A DNA stretch of 64,000 bases from positions 1,116,001 through 1,180,000 of the forward strand of contig NZ_CP038266.1 in NCBI RefSeq assembly GCF_004564355.1, read 5' to 3'. The DNA is from Microbacterium wangchenii. GTDB taxonomy: Bacteria > Actinomycetota > Actinomycetes > Actinomycetales > Microbacteriaceae. The notes below the pieces were generated by a model that was given only the letters and a program-made list of their open reading frames with translations, was not told where the DNA came from and did not search any database. This document shows positions 17,002 through 25,549 of this stretch, one piece after another (the stretch's first letter is position 1; each line of letters opens with the position of its first letter). A program made the translations under genes and the position numbers.

Positions 17002-17073
17002 ATGGACGACCCTCCCTCTTGTAGACGCTCGCCCCACCGACCCACCTCCCGGAGAAACGGGGGTGATGCGTGA
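17002..17073 (+). CDS. Candidate 23-residue leader peptide (uORF) of CNNM operon
   Basis: A short frame, ATG to TGA, encoding a 23-residue peptide rich in Pro and Arg (starts MDDPPSCRRSPHRP; four Pro and five Arg, one Cys). Its stop overlaps the ATG of the magnesium-transport gene as TGATG, and that gene lacks a well-placed ribosome binding site of its own. The arrangement fits [13 protein letters not shown] coupling or attenuation. Proline-rich leader ORFs control magnesium transport genes in enterobacteria; use of the same principle here is inference. It may also be a chance ORF in the leader. Confidence 0.5.
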   Translation: MDDPPSCRRSPHRPTSRRNGGDA

Positions 17074-18416
17074 TGGATTACGTCATGTTGGGCGTGGGGC
17101 TGCTGCTCACAGTCGGAACCGGACTGTTCGTCGCCAGTGAATTCGCCCTGGTCAATCTCGATCGCGCCGACCTCGAGGCGCGCCAGGCCGCGGGCGAATC
17201 CCGCCTGGCCCTCACCATCAGCGCACTGCGCATCACCTCGACGCACCTCTCCAGCGCGCAGCTGGGCATCACGCTGACCACGCTTCTCACCGGCTACACG
17301 ATGGAGCCGGCGATCTCCAACCTGCTGCGCCCGGTGTTCACGGCGTGGGGATGGCCCGAGGGGGTCGTCGCGCCTCTCGCGACGTTCATCGGCGTCGCGT
17401 TCGCGACGGTGCTCTCGATGATCCTCGGCGAACTGGTGCCGAAGAACTTCGCCCTCGCCATCCCGCGGCAGACGGCGAAGCTCGTGATGCCCTTCCAGGT
17501 CGCCTTCACGACCGTCTTCCGCCCCGCCGTGGCCGTGCTCAACGGCAGCGCCAACGGGATCCTCCGCTCGTTCGGCGTCGAGCCGAAGGAGGAGCTCTCC
17601 GGCGCCCGCACGGCGGAGGAGCTGTCCAGCCTCGTGCGCCGCTCGGCCAGTGCCGGCGTGCTGGAGAAGGACACCGCATCCCTGCTGGATCGGAGCCTCA
17701 CCTTCTCGCGGCTGAGCGCCGCCGACGTCATGACCCCGCGGCCCACCGTGCACGCGCTCGCCGCCGACGACACCGTCGAAGACGTCGTACAGCTGGCCAT
17801 GCGCACGGGTCACAGCCGCTTCCCCGTGTACCAGGAGTCGATGGATGACATCGTCGGCATCGTGCACCTGAAGGCCGCCGTCGCCGTGCCACGGACGCGC
17901 CGGGCGGATGTGCCGGCCGCCGCGATCGCGACCGAGCCGCTGCGCGTCCCCGAGACCGTGCACCTGGACGCCCTCGTCGCCGAACTGCGTGCCCGGGGGT
18001 ATCAGATGGCGATCGTCGTGGACGAGTACGGCGGCACCGCCGGCGTGGTGACGCTCGAAGACCTCGTGGAGGAGATCGTCGGCGAGGTGCTCGACGAGCA
18101 CGACCGCTCCCGTGCGGGGGTCGTGCGGGTGGCCGGATCCGTCAGCTTCCCCGGCGATCTGCGCCCCGACGAGGCGCTGGACCGTGCCGGCGTCAAGGTG
18201 CCCGAGGGAGAGGTCTACGACACCGTGGGCGGCTACATCATGAGCGTGCTCGAGCGCATCCCCGCCGTCGGCGACGAGGTCCCCACCGAGGACGGCGTGC
18301 TCACGGTGCAGCGGATGGACGGGCGGCGCGTCGACCGCGTGCGGTTCACCGCGACGCCCCAGGACGACGACGTGGACGAACTGGTCCGCGCGGCCAAGGG
18401 GGGTGACCAGCGATGA
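17073..18416 (+). CDS. CNNM/CorC (HlyC) family magnesium transport protein
   Basis: A 447-residue protein (start ATG 17073; a GTG lies one codon earlier). An N-terminal CNNM/DUF21 membrane domain (about 1-190, including [29 protein letters not shown] and [12 protein letters not shown]) is followed by a CBS pair (about 210-335, [20 protein letters not shown] and [20 protein letters not shown]) and a C-terminal CorC_HlyC domain (about 355-430). CNNM/MpfA proteins export or regulate magnesium and need ATP-Mg binding at the CBS pair. It is preceded by a leader ORF and overlaps the second CNNM gene by ATGA, so the two probably form a heteromeric unit. Confidence 0.92.
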   Translation: MDYVMLGVGLLLTVGTGLFVASEFALVNLDRADLEARQAAGESRLALTISALRITSTHLSSAQLGITLTTLLTGYTMEPAISNLLRPVFTAWGWPEGVVAPLATFIGVAFATVLSMILGELVPKNFALAIPRQTAKLVMPFQVAFTTVFRPAVAVLNGSANGILRSFGVEPKEELSGARTAEELSSLVRRSASAGVLEKDTASLLDRSLTFSRLSAADVMTPRPTVHALAADDTVEDVVQLAMRTGHSRFPVYQESMDDIVGIVHLKAAVAVPRTRRADVPAAAIATEPLRVPETVHLDALVAELRARGYQMAIVVDEYGGTAGVVTLEDLVEEIVGEVLDEHDRSRAGVVRVAGSVSFPGDLRPDEALDRAGVKVPEGEVYDTVGGYIMSVLERIPAVGDEVPTEDGVLTVQRMDGRRVDRVRFTATPQDDDVDELVRAAKGGDQR

Positions 18417-19459
18417 GCGATTGGGCAGGGATCGCCTGGCTCGTGGTGCTGCTGCTGGCCAACGCCTTCTTCGTCGGCGCCGAGTTCGCCGTCATCTCCG
18501 CGCGCCGCTCGCAGATCGAGCCGCGCGCCGAGCGCGGATCGCGGGCCGCGAAGGTGGCGCTGTACGCGATGGAGCACGCGACGCTCATGCTCGCGACGTG
18601 CCAGCTGGGCATCACGATCTGCTCGCTGCTGATCCTGAACGTCTCCGAGCCCGCCATCCACCACCTCCTCGCCGCGCCGCTGGGTCTGACGGGCCTGAAC
18701 GAGGCGATGGTGGATGTCATCGCCTTCGTGATCGCCCTGCTGCTGGTGTCGTACCTGCACGTCGTGATCGGCGAGATGGTGCCCAAGAACCTCGCGTTCT
18801 CGCTGCCGGATCGGGCGGTGCTGTTCCTGGCGACCCCGCTGGTGTGGGTGTCCAAGGCGTTCTACCCGATCATCGTGGCGCTGAACTGGACGGCCAATCA
18901 CGCCGTGCGCCTGTTCCGGGTCGAGCCGAAGGACGAAGCCGCCTCGACGTTCACGCTCGAGGAGGTCGCGACGATCGTGAGCCAGTCGCGCCGGGAGGGC
19001 GTGCTCGATGACGCCGCCGGCACGGTCGCGGCAGTGGTGGAGTTCACCGACAAGAAGGCCCGCGACGTGGCCGTGCCGCTGAGCGAGCTGGTCACCCTGC
19101 CCGAGGCGACCACGCCGACCCAGATCGAGCGCGCCGTCGCCAAGCACGGCTACTCGCGCTACGTGATCGTGGATGCCGCGGGGTCGCCGATCGGCTACGT
19201 GCACCTGAAGGACGTGCTTCGGGCCGCGGAGAACGGCGACGGTCAGTCGCGGCCGATCGCGGCCAAGCGCATCCACCACATGGTGCCGGTCCTGGAGACC
19301 ACCGACCTGGAGGACGCCCTAGCGCTCATGCGCCGTGCCGGCCGCCACCTCGCGCAGGTGCGCGATGAGGCAGGGGAGACCACCGCGGTGCTGTTCCTCG
19401 AGGACATCATCGAGGAGCTCATCGGCGAGGTTCAGGACGCCACGGCGCGCCGTCCCTGA
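18413..19459 (+). CDS. CNNM-family membrane protein with CBS pair, short form
   Basis: A 348-residue paralogue of the preceding protein. It has the membrane domain (FVGAEFAVISARRSQ, CQLGITICSLLILNVSEP, VIGEMVPKNLAF) and a CBS pair, but the C-terminal CorC_HlyC domain is absent and the sequence ends soon after FLEDIIEELIGEV. The CBS part is also less conserved. The start codon overlaps the upstream stop (ATGA). Paired long and short CNNM genes are common in actinomycetes; the short one is probably a partner subunit rather than a degraded copy because the frame is intact. Confidence 0.9.
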   Translation: MSDWAGIAWLVVLLLANAFFVGAEFAVISARRSQIEPRAERGSRAAKVALYAMEHATLMLATCQLGITICSLLILNVSEPAIHHLLAAPLGLTGLNEAMVDVIAFVIALLLVSYLHVVIGEMVPKNLAFSLPDRAVLFLATPLVWVSKAFYPIIVALNWTANHAVRLFRVEPKDEAASTFTLEEVATIVSQSRREGVLDDAAGTVAAVVEFTDKKARDVAVPLSELVTLPEATTPTQIERAVAKHGYSRYVIVDAAGSPIGYVHLKDVLRAAENGDGQSRPIAAKRIHHMVPVLETTDLEDALALMRRAGRHLAQVRDEAGETTAVLFLEDIIEELIGEVQDATARRP

Positions 19460-19465
19460 GCAGTT

Positions 19466-19504
19466 CCGACCGCCCGGACTCCCCGAGGGGTGCCGGGCGG
19501 TCGG
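19466..19504. terminator. Bidirectional terminator between CNNM operon and OYE gene
   Basis: CCGACCGCCCGG (19466-19477) is perfectly complementary to CCGGGCGGTCGG (19493-19504); a CCCC-GA-GGGG pairing lies inside the loop. It sits between convergent genes. Confidence 0.75.
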
Positions 19505-19510
19505 GGCGCC

Positions 19511-20578
19511 TCACGGGCGCCGGGCGCGTTCGTACTGCGGCGGCCACGCGACGTCGGCACCGAGCTCGTGCGCGGCGCGCAGGCCGTAGTGCGGGTCGCG
19601 CAGCCACTCCCGTCCCGACATCACCGCGTCCGCGTCGCCGCGGGCGACGAGCTCTTCGGCGAGGACGGGGGCGTCGATCATCCCCACCGCGCTCACCGGC
19701 ATCGCGGCCTCCGCGCGCACGTGCGCGGCGAACCCGGCCTGGTAGCCGGGGCCCGTGGAAATGCGCTGATGCGAGACGAGGCCGCCGCTGGAGACGTCGA
19801 TGAGGTCGGCGCCGGCCTCGCGGGAGGCGATCGCCGCGGCGACCGTCCCGGGGAGGTCCCAGCCGCCCTCGGCCCAGTCGGTCGCGGAGAGGCGGACGAA
19901 CAGCGCGGCCGAGGGCGCGGCCTCGCGGACGGCGGCCACGACGCGCGTCAGCAGCCGGATGCGGTTCTCCTGCGATCCGCCGTAGGCGTCGGTGCGCGTG
20001 TTGGAGAGCGGCGAGAGGAATTCGTGCAGCAGGTACCCATGCGCGGCGTGCACCTCGAGCACCTCGAACCCGGCCGCGAGAGCGCGGCGCGCGGCGGCGG
20101 TGAAGTCGGTAACGACCTTCTCGATGCCGGCCTCGTCCAGTGCGGCCGGAGCGGCGTAGCCCTCGAAGGCGATCGCGGACGGCGCGACGGTGGCCCAGCC
20201 GCCCTGCTCGGGCGGCACCGTGCCGCGCTCGCGCGTGAGCGGCGACCATGTCGACGCCTTGCGTCCGGCGTGAGCGAGCTGGATGGCCGCCACGGCGCCG
20301 CGCGAGCGGATGTCGTCGACGATCGGGCGCCACGCCGCAGCCTGGGCGTCGTTCCAGATCCCGGTGTCCTCCGGCGAGATACGGCCCTCCGGTGACACGG
20401 CGGTCGCCTCGGTCATGACCAGGCCTGCTCCGCCGGAGGCGAACTGCGCCAGGTGCACGTGGTGCCAGGCGACCGGGACGCCGTCGGCACCGGCGGAATA
20501 CTGGCACATGGGGGAGACCCACAGTCGGTTGCGGGCGGTGGTGTCGCGCACGGTGAGGGGGGAGAACAGGTGGGGCAT
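19511..20578 (-). CDS. Old-yellow-enzyme family NADPH dehydrogenase (YqjM/NamA-like)
   Basis: A 355-residue FMN-binding TIM-barrel reductase. YqjM-class features are the N-terminal SPMCQYSA with the redox-tuning Cys (about residue 24), QLAHAGRKAS, the active-site HAAHGYLLHEFLSPLSNTRTD and SGREWLRDPHYGLRAA at the C-terminus. These enzymes reduce activated C=C bonds with NADPH; the physiological substrate is not known. The ATG at 20578 has a GAGGAAC ribosome binding site. Its promoter region is shared, in 30 bases, with the divergent nnrD. Confidence 0.92.
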   Translation of the reverse strand: MPHLFSPLTVRDTTARNRLWVSPMCQYSAGADGVPVAWHHVHLAQFASGGAGLVMTEATAVSPEGRISPEDTGIWNDAQAAAWRPIVDDIRSRGAVAAIQLAHAGRKASTWSPLTRERGTVPPEQGGWATVAPSAIAFEGYAAPAALDEAGIEKVVTDFTAAARRALAAGFEVLEVHAAHGYLLHEFLSPLSNTRTDAYGGSQENRIRLLTRVVAAVREAAPSAALFVRLSATDWAEGGWDLPGTVAAAIASREAGADLIDVSSGGLVSHQRISTGPGYQAGFAAHVRAEAAMPVSAVGMIDAPVLAEELVARGDADAVMSGREWLRDPHYGLRAAHELGADVAWPPQYERARRP

Positions 20579-20595
20579 CGCGGTGTTCCTCGCGT

Positions 20596-20601
20596 TAGGG
20601 T
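20596..20601 (+). promoter_or_regulatory. -10 element, leaderless nnrD
   Basis: TAGGGT, seven bases, then ATG 20609. Confidence 0.5.
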
Positions 20602-20608
20602 GGCGCGC

Positions 20609-21448
20609 ATGGGCGCAGCGGATTGGACGGCCGACGACGTGCGCCGCATCCTGCGGCTGCCGACGAGATCCGATGACAAGTATTCCCGGGGTGTGGTGGG
20701 GTTGCGCACCGGATCGCAGGCGTACCCGGGTGCGGCCGTGCTGGGGGTGGAGGCGGCGTGGCGCACCGGGGTGGGGATGGTGCGATACCTCGGGCCCGAG
20801 GTGCCCACCTCGCTCGTGCTCGCCCGGCGCCCCGAGACGGTCGCCGCAGCGGGGCGCGTGCAGGCCTGGGTGATCGGCTCGGGGACGGATGCCGCCCACC
20901 GCACTCCCGAGGACGACACGGCCCTGCGGCGCGTCCTGGTGGCGGCGGAGCCGGTCGTCGTGGATGCCGGGGCGCTGGATCTGGCGCCGGTCGGATCGGC
21001 CCCGCGCATCATCACCCCGCACGGCCGCGAGCACGACCGCCTGCGCGCGCAGACGGGTCTGCCGCCGGCCGGGGCCGACGCGGACGACGACGCGCGCGAG
21101 GCGGCGGCCGTGGAGACCGCCGCACACCTCGGGGTGACGGTGCTGCTGAAGGGGGCGACGACGATCGTCGCGACCCCGGGGGGCTGGTTCCGGCGGATCG
21201 GTGTGGCGACGCCGTGGCTGGCCACCGCCGGCACGGGTGATGTGCTCGCCGGCATCGTGGGCGCGGTCGTCGCAGGGGCCGCGGATGCGGACGACCTGGG
21301 CCCGCTCGGGGCCACCGGTGCGTGGCTGCACGCCGAGGCAGGCGCCGCGGCCGCCGGCGCCCTGGGCGCGCGGGGCGGGCCGATCACGGCGATGGAGGTC
21401 GCCGCGGCCGTGCCGCGCGTGGTGGCCGGTGTCCTCGCCGGCGGATGA
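20609..21448 (+). CDS. nnrD: ADP-dependent NAD(P)H-hydrate dehydratase
   Basis: A 279-residue ribokinase-fold enzyme that repairs hydrated NADH/NADPH. Conserved blocks are KYSRGVVGLRTGSQAYPGAA, WVIGSGTD, ITPHGREHDRL, VLLKGATTIVATPGG and the nucleotide-site TAGTGDVLAGIVGA. Only the dehydratase half is present; the epimerase NnrE is not fused and is not in the window. The start is supported by a leaderless TAGGGT element. It is divergent from the OYE gene, which shares the nicotinamide theme. Confidence 0.92.
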   Translation: MGAADWTADDVRRILRLPTRSDDKYSRGVVGLRTGSQAYPGAAVLGVEAAWRTGVGMVRYLGPEVPTSLVLARRPETVAAAGRVQAWVIGSGTDAAHRTPEDDTALRRVLVAAEPVVVDAGALDLAPVGSAPRIITPHGREHDRLRAQTGLPPAGADADDDAREAAAVETAAHLGVTVLLKGATTIVATPGGWFRRIGVATPWLATAGTGDVLAGIVGAVVAGAADADDLGPLGATGAWLHAEAGAAAAGALGARGGPITAMEVAAAVPRVVAGVLAGG

Positions 21449-21494
21449 ACCCGCCCGCCTCAGGTCGCGGCCGAACCGCGTCGAGGCGGCGGCC

Positions 21495-21500
21495 TAGGAT
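21495..21500 (+). promoter_or_regulatory. -10 element deciding the GT87-like start
   Basis: TAGGAT, six bases, then GTG 21507. The alternative GTG at 21501 would lie directly behind the element, so 21507 is favoured. Confidence 0.5.
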
Positions 21501-21506
21501 GTGAGC

Positions 21507-22730
21507 GTGTCCCGACGCGTGCCGCTGTGGATCTCCTTCGTCCTGGTGCACGCGGGAGTGATCGTGACCGGTCACCTGCTGCCCAGCCAGCCGATGGGCG
21601 ACGTGTACAACGTGTACGAGCCGTGGTCCCGCCAGGCGCTCATCGGTGCGGGCATCGTGGGCATCGACGAGCCGTGGGTGTACCCGCAGATCGCGCTTGT
21701 GCCCATGGTCCTGGCGTGGGGGTTCTCGCTGCTGGGCGGCTACACGATCGGCTGGGGGTTGCTGGCCACCGCGGCCAACGCGCTGGGCTTCGGGATGCTG
21801 GTGGGCCGTGGCCGCTCGCGCGGCCGCCGCACGGCGGCGTGGCTGTGGCTGGCGGCCATCCTGCTGCTCGGGCCGGTGGGGCTCTTCCGCCTGGACGCGG
21901 TCACGGTGCCCCTCGCCCTGGCCGGCTGCCTGTGGCTGGTCGGACGTCCGTGGCTGGGCGGTGCGCTCCTGGCGGTGGGCATGTGGATCAAGGTGTGGCC
22001 GGCCGCGCTCCTGGCGGCGGCGGTGCTCGCGGTGCGTCGCCGCGCGGCGGTGGTCGCGGCGGCGGCGGCCGTGTCGCTGGCCACGATCGCGGTGGTGGTG
22101 CTGGCCGGCGGCGGTGCGACGGTGTTCGGGTTCGTGGGCGACCAGGCCGTGCGGGGGCTGCAGCTGGAGGCGCCGGTGAGCACGCCGTACGTGTGGCAGG
22201 CGGCCCTCGGGGTGCCCGGGGCTGCGATCTTCTTCGCCGCCGACATCATCACCTTCGAAGTCGTCGGCGCGGGCTCGGACGCCGTGGCGGCGGCGATGAC
22301 GCCGGTCCTGGTCGTCGTGGTGGCCGCCGTCGCCGTGGCGGGGGCCGTGCAGGCCTGGCGCGGAGCATCCTTCGCCGCTCTCTTCCCGCCGCTGGCGCTC
22401 GCACTGGTCCTGGCCTTCATCGTGACCAACAAGGTCGGCTCGCCGCAGTACATGACGTGGCTGCTGCCGCCGCTCCTGGTGGCGGTCGTGCTCGATCGCG
22501 CCCGGTGGGCGGGGCCGGCGGCCGTCGTGCTGTTCCTGTGCGGGCTCACGCAGCTGGTGTACCCCGTGCTGTACGACCGGCTGCTGACGGCCGAGGTCAC
22601 GGCTGTTCTCGTGCTGACGCTGCGCAACGTGCTCGTGGTGGCGCTGTTCGCGTGGATGTGCGTGCGCATGGTCCGGGTGCCCGTCGGCGGGAGGCCTCGC
22701 GCCGTGGTCCCGTGGCGCGATAGCGTCTGA
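21507..22730 (+). CDS. GT87-like polytopic membrane protein (mannosyltransferase-type)
   Basis: A 407-residue protein with about ten membrane segments. The first extracytoplasmic loop carries acidic residues (MGDVYNVYEPW), as expected for GT-C enzymes that use polyprenyl-phosphate sugars. Later blocks are GMWIKVWPAALL and KVGSPQYMTWLLPPLL, typical of DUF2029/GT87 proteins. The likely role is mannose transfer to lipids or glycans at the outer face; the acceptor cannot be predicted. Two bases separate its stop from the thiamine-binding gene, although that gene has its own leaderless promoter signal inside the end of this CDS. Confidence 0.82.
   Translation: MSRRVPLWISFVLVHAGVIVTGHLLPSQPMGDVYNVYEPWSRQALIGAGIVGIDEPWVYPQIALVPMVLAWGFSLLGGYTIGWGLLATAANALGFGMLVGRGRSRGRRTAAWLWLAAILLLGPVGLFRLDAVTVPLALAGCLWLVGRPWLGGALLAVGMWIKVWPAALLAAAVLAVRRRAAVVAAAAAVSLATIAVVVLAGGGATVFGFVGDQAVRGLQLEAPVSTPYVWQAALGVPGAAIFFAADIITFEVVGAGSDAVAAAMTPVLVVVVAAVAVAGAVQAWRGASFAALFPPLALALVLAFIVTNKVGSPQYMTWLLPPLLVAVVLDRARWAGPAAVVLFLCGLTQLVYPVLYDRLLTAEVTAVLVLTLRNVLVVALFAWMCVRMVRVPVGGRPRAVVPWRDSV
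22721..22726 (+). promoter_or_regulatory. -10 element, leaderless thiamine-binding gene
   Basis: TAGCGT, six bases, then ATG 22733. It lies within the last codons of the preceding gene. Confidence 0.5.
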
Positions 22731-22732
22731 GC

Positions 22733-23050
22733 ATGCTCGTCGCCTTCTCCGTCGCCCCCTCCGGAACCGGGTCCGCCGACGGCTCGGTGCACGACGCCGT
22801 CGCCGCCGCCGTGCAGGTCGTCCGCGATTCGGGCCTGCCGAACCGCACCACCTCGATGTTCACCGAGATCGAGGGGGAGTGGGACGAGGTCTTCGACGTC
22901 GTCCGGCGCGCCACCGATGCCGTGATGCCCTTCGGCTCGCGCGTGTCACTCGTGCTCAAGGCCGACATCCGCCCCGGGCACTCGGGGGAGATCGACGGGA
23001 AGATCGAGCGCCTCGAGACCGCGCTCGAATCGATTCGCGACAGCGACTGA
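22733..23050 (+). CDS. MTH1187/YkoF-type thiamine-binding protein
   Basis: A 105-residue protein of the thiamine_BP family. It begins MLVAFSVAPSGTG and continues with SMFTEIEGEWDEVFDVV and RVSLVLKADIRPG, which match the conserved strands of this ferredoxin-like fold. Such proteins bind thiamine or its hydroxymethylpyrimidine moiety in the cytosol; their precise role is poorly defined. Leaderless start. No thiamine transporter gene is adjacent. Confidence 0.88.
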   Translation: MLVAFSVAPSGTGSADGSVHDAVAAAVQVVRDSGLPNRTTSMFTEIEGEWDEVFDVVRRATDAVMPFGSRVSLVLKADIRPGHSGEIDGKIERLETALESIRDSD

Positions 23051-23069
23051 CACCCGCTCGCGCCGGGGC

Positions 23070-23075
23070 TACAAT
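23070..23075 (+). promoter_or_regulatory. -10 element, leaderless MFS gene
   Basis: TACAAT, six bases, then GTG 23082. This is one of the best -10 matches in the window. Confidence 0.6.
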
Positions 23076-23081
23076 CGACCG

Positions 23082-24296
23082 GTGACCTCCTCGACCACGA
23101 CGAGGAGGGCGACGGCGAGGGCGCTCCTCGCCCTCGCGATCGGCAGCTTCGGCATCGGCATGACCGAGTTCGTGCTGATGGGCCTCCTGCCCGACATCGC
23201 CGCCGAACTGCTCCCCGCGCAGTGGAGCGCCGAGCCGGAGAGCGCCATCGCGCAGGCCGGATGGCTCATCTCGCTGTACGCGCTGGGCGTCGTCGTCGGT
23301 GCGCCGACGATCGCCGGCTCCGTCGCCCGGTTCCCCCGCCACCGCGTCATGGTGGTCCTTGCGCTCGCGCTGACGGTGTTCAACGCGCTCACCGTTCTCG
23401 CCCCGACCTTCGAGCTCGTCGCGGCATCCCGCTTCCTCGCCGGGCTCCCGCACGGGGCGTACTTCGGCATCGGCGCGCTCGTGGCCGCCGACCTGCTGGG
23501 CCCCGGCAAACGCGCCCAGGGCGTCGCCTTCGTCCTCTCCGGGCTCACCGTGGCCAACGTCGTCGGCGTGCCGCTGGGCACGCTGATGGGCCAGCAGTGG
23601 GGATGGCGTGCGGCGTTCATCGCCGTCGCCGGCGTGTTCGCGCTGGCCACCCTCGCGATCGCGCTCACCGTCCCCGCGCACCCGGGGGAGCCCGGCCGGC
23701 GTCTGCGCGACGAGCTGCGCGTCTTCCGGGTCGGGCAGGTGTGGCTGGCCCTGGGCACCGGCGCCATCGGGTTCGGCGGGTTCTTCGCGATGATCAGCTA
23801 CATCGCCCCCATGGTCACCGACCTGGCCGGCTCGCCGGCGTGGAGCGTGTCGGTCGTGCTGGTGATCGTGGGGCTGGGGATGACGGTGGGCAACCTCATC
23901 GGCGGCCGCCTGGCCGATCTCGATCTCCGTCGCTCGCTGGTGTGGGGCCTGCTCGCCCTGGCCGTGGCATCCGCCCTCCTCGCGCTCACGGCGGCGTGGA
24001 TCGTGACCCTCTGCCTCTTCGCGTTCGCGGTCGCCTTCACCGGTTCCGCCCTGAGCCCCAGCATCCAGACCCGCCTGATGGACGTCGCCGGCGACAACCA
24101 GTCGATCGCGGCGGCGCTGAATCATTCCGCGTTGAACATCGGCAACAGCCTCGGCGCGTTCCTCGGCGGCCTCACGATCGCCGCGGGATGGGGGTTCGGC
24201 GCGCCGGCGTGGGTGGGCGCGGCGCTCGGCGTCGCGGGTGCGGGGATCGCCGTCATGAGCTTCCGCGTCGAGCGCGCCCGCACCACGCGCGGGTAG
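23082..24296 (+). CDS. MFS transporter, DHA1 (AraJ/CmlA-like)
   Basis: A 404-residue, 12-segment major facilitator. The first helix carries GSFGIGMTEFVLMGLLPDIA, the typical start of AraJ-like DHA1 exporters, and GVPLGTLMGQQWGWRAAF is the conserved motif C region. Likely a drug or sugar efflux protein; substrate unknown. Its stop codon (24294-24296) directly abuts the stop of the convergent metX with no base between, so no separate terminator exists. Confidence 0.88.
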   Translation: MTSSTTTRRATARALLALAIGSFGIGMTEFVLMGLLPDIAAELLPAQWSAEPESAIAQAGWLISLYALGVVVGAPTIAGSVARFPRHRVMVVLALALTVFNALTVLAPTFELVAASRFLAGLPHGAYFGIGALVAADLLGPGKRAQGVAFVLSGLTVANVVGVPLGTLMGQQWGWRAAFIAVAGVFALATLAIALTVPAHPGEPGRRLRDELRVFRVGQVWLALGTGAIGFGGFFAMISYIAPMVTDLAGSPAWSVSVVLVIVGLGMTVGNLIGGRLADLDLRRSLVWGLLALAVASALLALTAAWIVTLCLFAFAVAFTGSALSPSIQTRLMDVAGDNQSIAAALNHSALNIGNSLGAFLGGLTIAAGWGFGAPAWVGAALGVAGAGIAVMSFRVERARTTRG

Positions 24297-25502
24297 TCAG
24301 GCCCCCAGCAGCCGCCGCAGGTGCCCGGCGACGGCGGCGGTCTCGATGAGGAAGCCGTCGTGGCCGAAGTCGCTGGCGAGCACGACGGCCTCGTCGCCGT
24401 CGAGGGTGTGCGGGATGCCGCGGGCGATGCGGTGCTGCCCGTCGATGGGGAAGAGCCGGTCGCTGTCGATGCCGAGCACCAGCGTCGTGGCCGTGACGCG
24501 CCGCAGCGCGTCCTCGACGCCGCCCCGGTCGCGCCCCACGTCATGGGAGTTCATCGCCTCCACCAGCGTGATGTAGCTGTTGGCGTCGAAACGGCGGGTG
24601 AACTTGTTGCCGTGGAAATCCAGGTACGACTCCACGGCGAACCGGCCTCCGCTGCCCAGCGGGCTCACGCCCGACTGCCACGTGCGCTGGAAGCGCGAGT
24701 TCAGCTCCATCGGGCTCCGGTAGTTCAGCAGCGCCATGCGGCGGGCCAGGGCCAGTCCGCGGTGGGGTCCGTCTCCGTCGCCGGCGTCGTAGAACTCCCC
24801 GCCGGAGAAGCGCGGGTCGATGCGGATCGCCTCCATCTGGACGGAGTTCAGCGCGATCTGGTCGGCGGTGTTGACCGGCGGGGCCGACAGGACTGCGGCG
24901 CGGGCGACCCGGTCGGGCAGCCCCACGGCCCACTCCAGCGCGTGCATCCCGCCCATCGACCCGCCCACCACGGCCGCCCACCGCTGGATGCCGAGGGCAT
25001 CGGCCAGCTGCGCCTGCGCGGCGACCTGGTCGCGGATCGTCAGGTACGGGAAGCGGGATGCCCACTCGTAGCCGTCCGGTGCGATGCTCGCGGGCCCGGT
25101 TGACCCCTGGCAGCCGCCCAGCATGTTCGGCGCGACGACGAACCAGCGGTCGGTGTCGATGGCGGCGCCCGGTCCCACGAGGTCGTCCCACCACCCGGCG
25201 GTGGGGTGGCCGGGGCCGGCCGGGCCGCGCACGTGGCTGTCGCCGGTGAGGGCGTGCAGCACCAGGACCGCGTTGTCCCGCGCGGGCGAGAGCTCGCCCC
25301 ACGTCTCGTACGCGATGCGATACGCCGGCAGCTCGGCGCCGCCCTCGGTGCGGAACGCGCCGAACGAGGCGAACCGGCGCTCGCCGACCGGATCGCCGTC
25401 GCGCCACGCTCCCGTGGCGGGCGGGCGGCCGAGCAGGAGCCGCGCGTCGGCCTCCGTGACGGGTGCCGAGGGCACCGTGTCCTCGGAGGTCTGCCAGTCC
25501 AT
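24297..25502 (-). CDS. metX: Homoserine O-acetyltransferase
   Basis: A 401-residue alpha/beta hydrolase-fold enzyme that acetylates homoserine with acetyl-CoA, the first committed step to methionine. Motifs are LVLHALTGDSHV (oxyanion region), NMLGGCQGSTGP and the nucleophile elbow GGSMGGMHALEW with Ser182; the C-terminus holds the catalytic Asp and His (IDSDRLFPI and DFGHDGFL). The ATG is followed by MDWQTSEDTVP. It lies near metY, separated only by a DUF1345 membrane gene. No riboswitch is visible before it. Confidence 0.95.
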   Translation of the reverse strand: MDWQTSEDTVPSAPVTEADARLLLGRPPATGAWRDGDPVGERRFASFGAFRTEGGAELPAYRIAYETWGELSPARDNAVLVLHALTGDSHVRGPAGPGHPTAGWWDDLVGPGAAIDTDRWFVVAPNMLGGCQGSTGPASIAPDGYEWASRFPYLTIRDQVAAQAQLADALGIQRWAAVVGGSMGGMHALEWAVGLPDRVARAAVLSAPPVNTADQIALNSVQMEAIRIDPRFSGGEFYDAGDGDGPHRGLALARRMALLNYRSPMELNSRFQRTWQSGVSPLGSGGRFAVESYLDFHGNKFTRRFDANSYITLVEAMNSHDVGRDRGGVEDALRRVTATTLVLGIDSDRLFPIDGQHRIARGIPHTLDGDEAVVLASDFGHDGFLIETAAVAGHLRRLLGA

Positions 25503-25549
25503 GTCCCCATTGTCGCGGAGCGGCGGCGGCGCGCCGTCACTGTTACGCG

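Noticed and set aside
16992..17072. M-box or yybP-ykoY riboswitch before the CNNM operon
   Set aside because: The leader is about 75 bases, too short, and lacks the conserved cores of both classes; the leader ORF explains it better.
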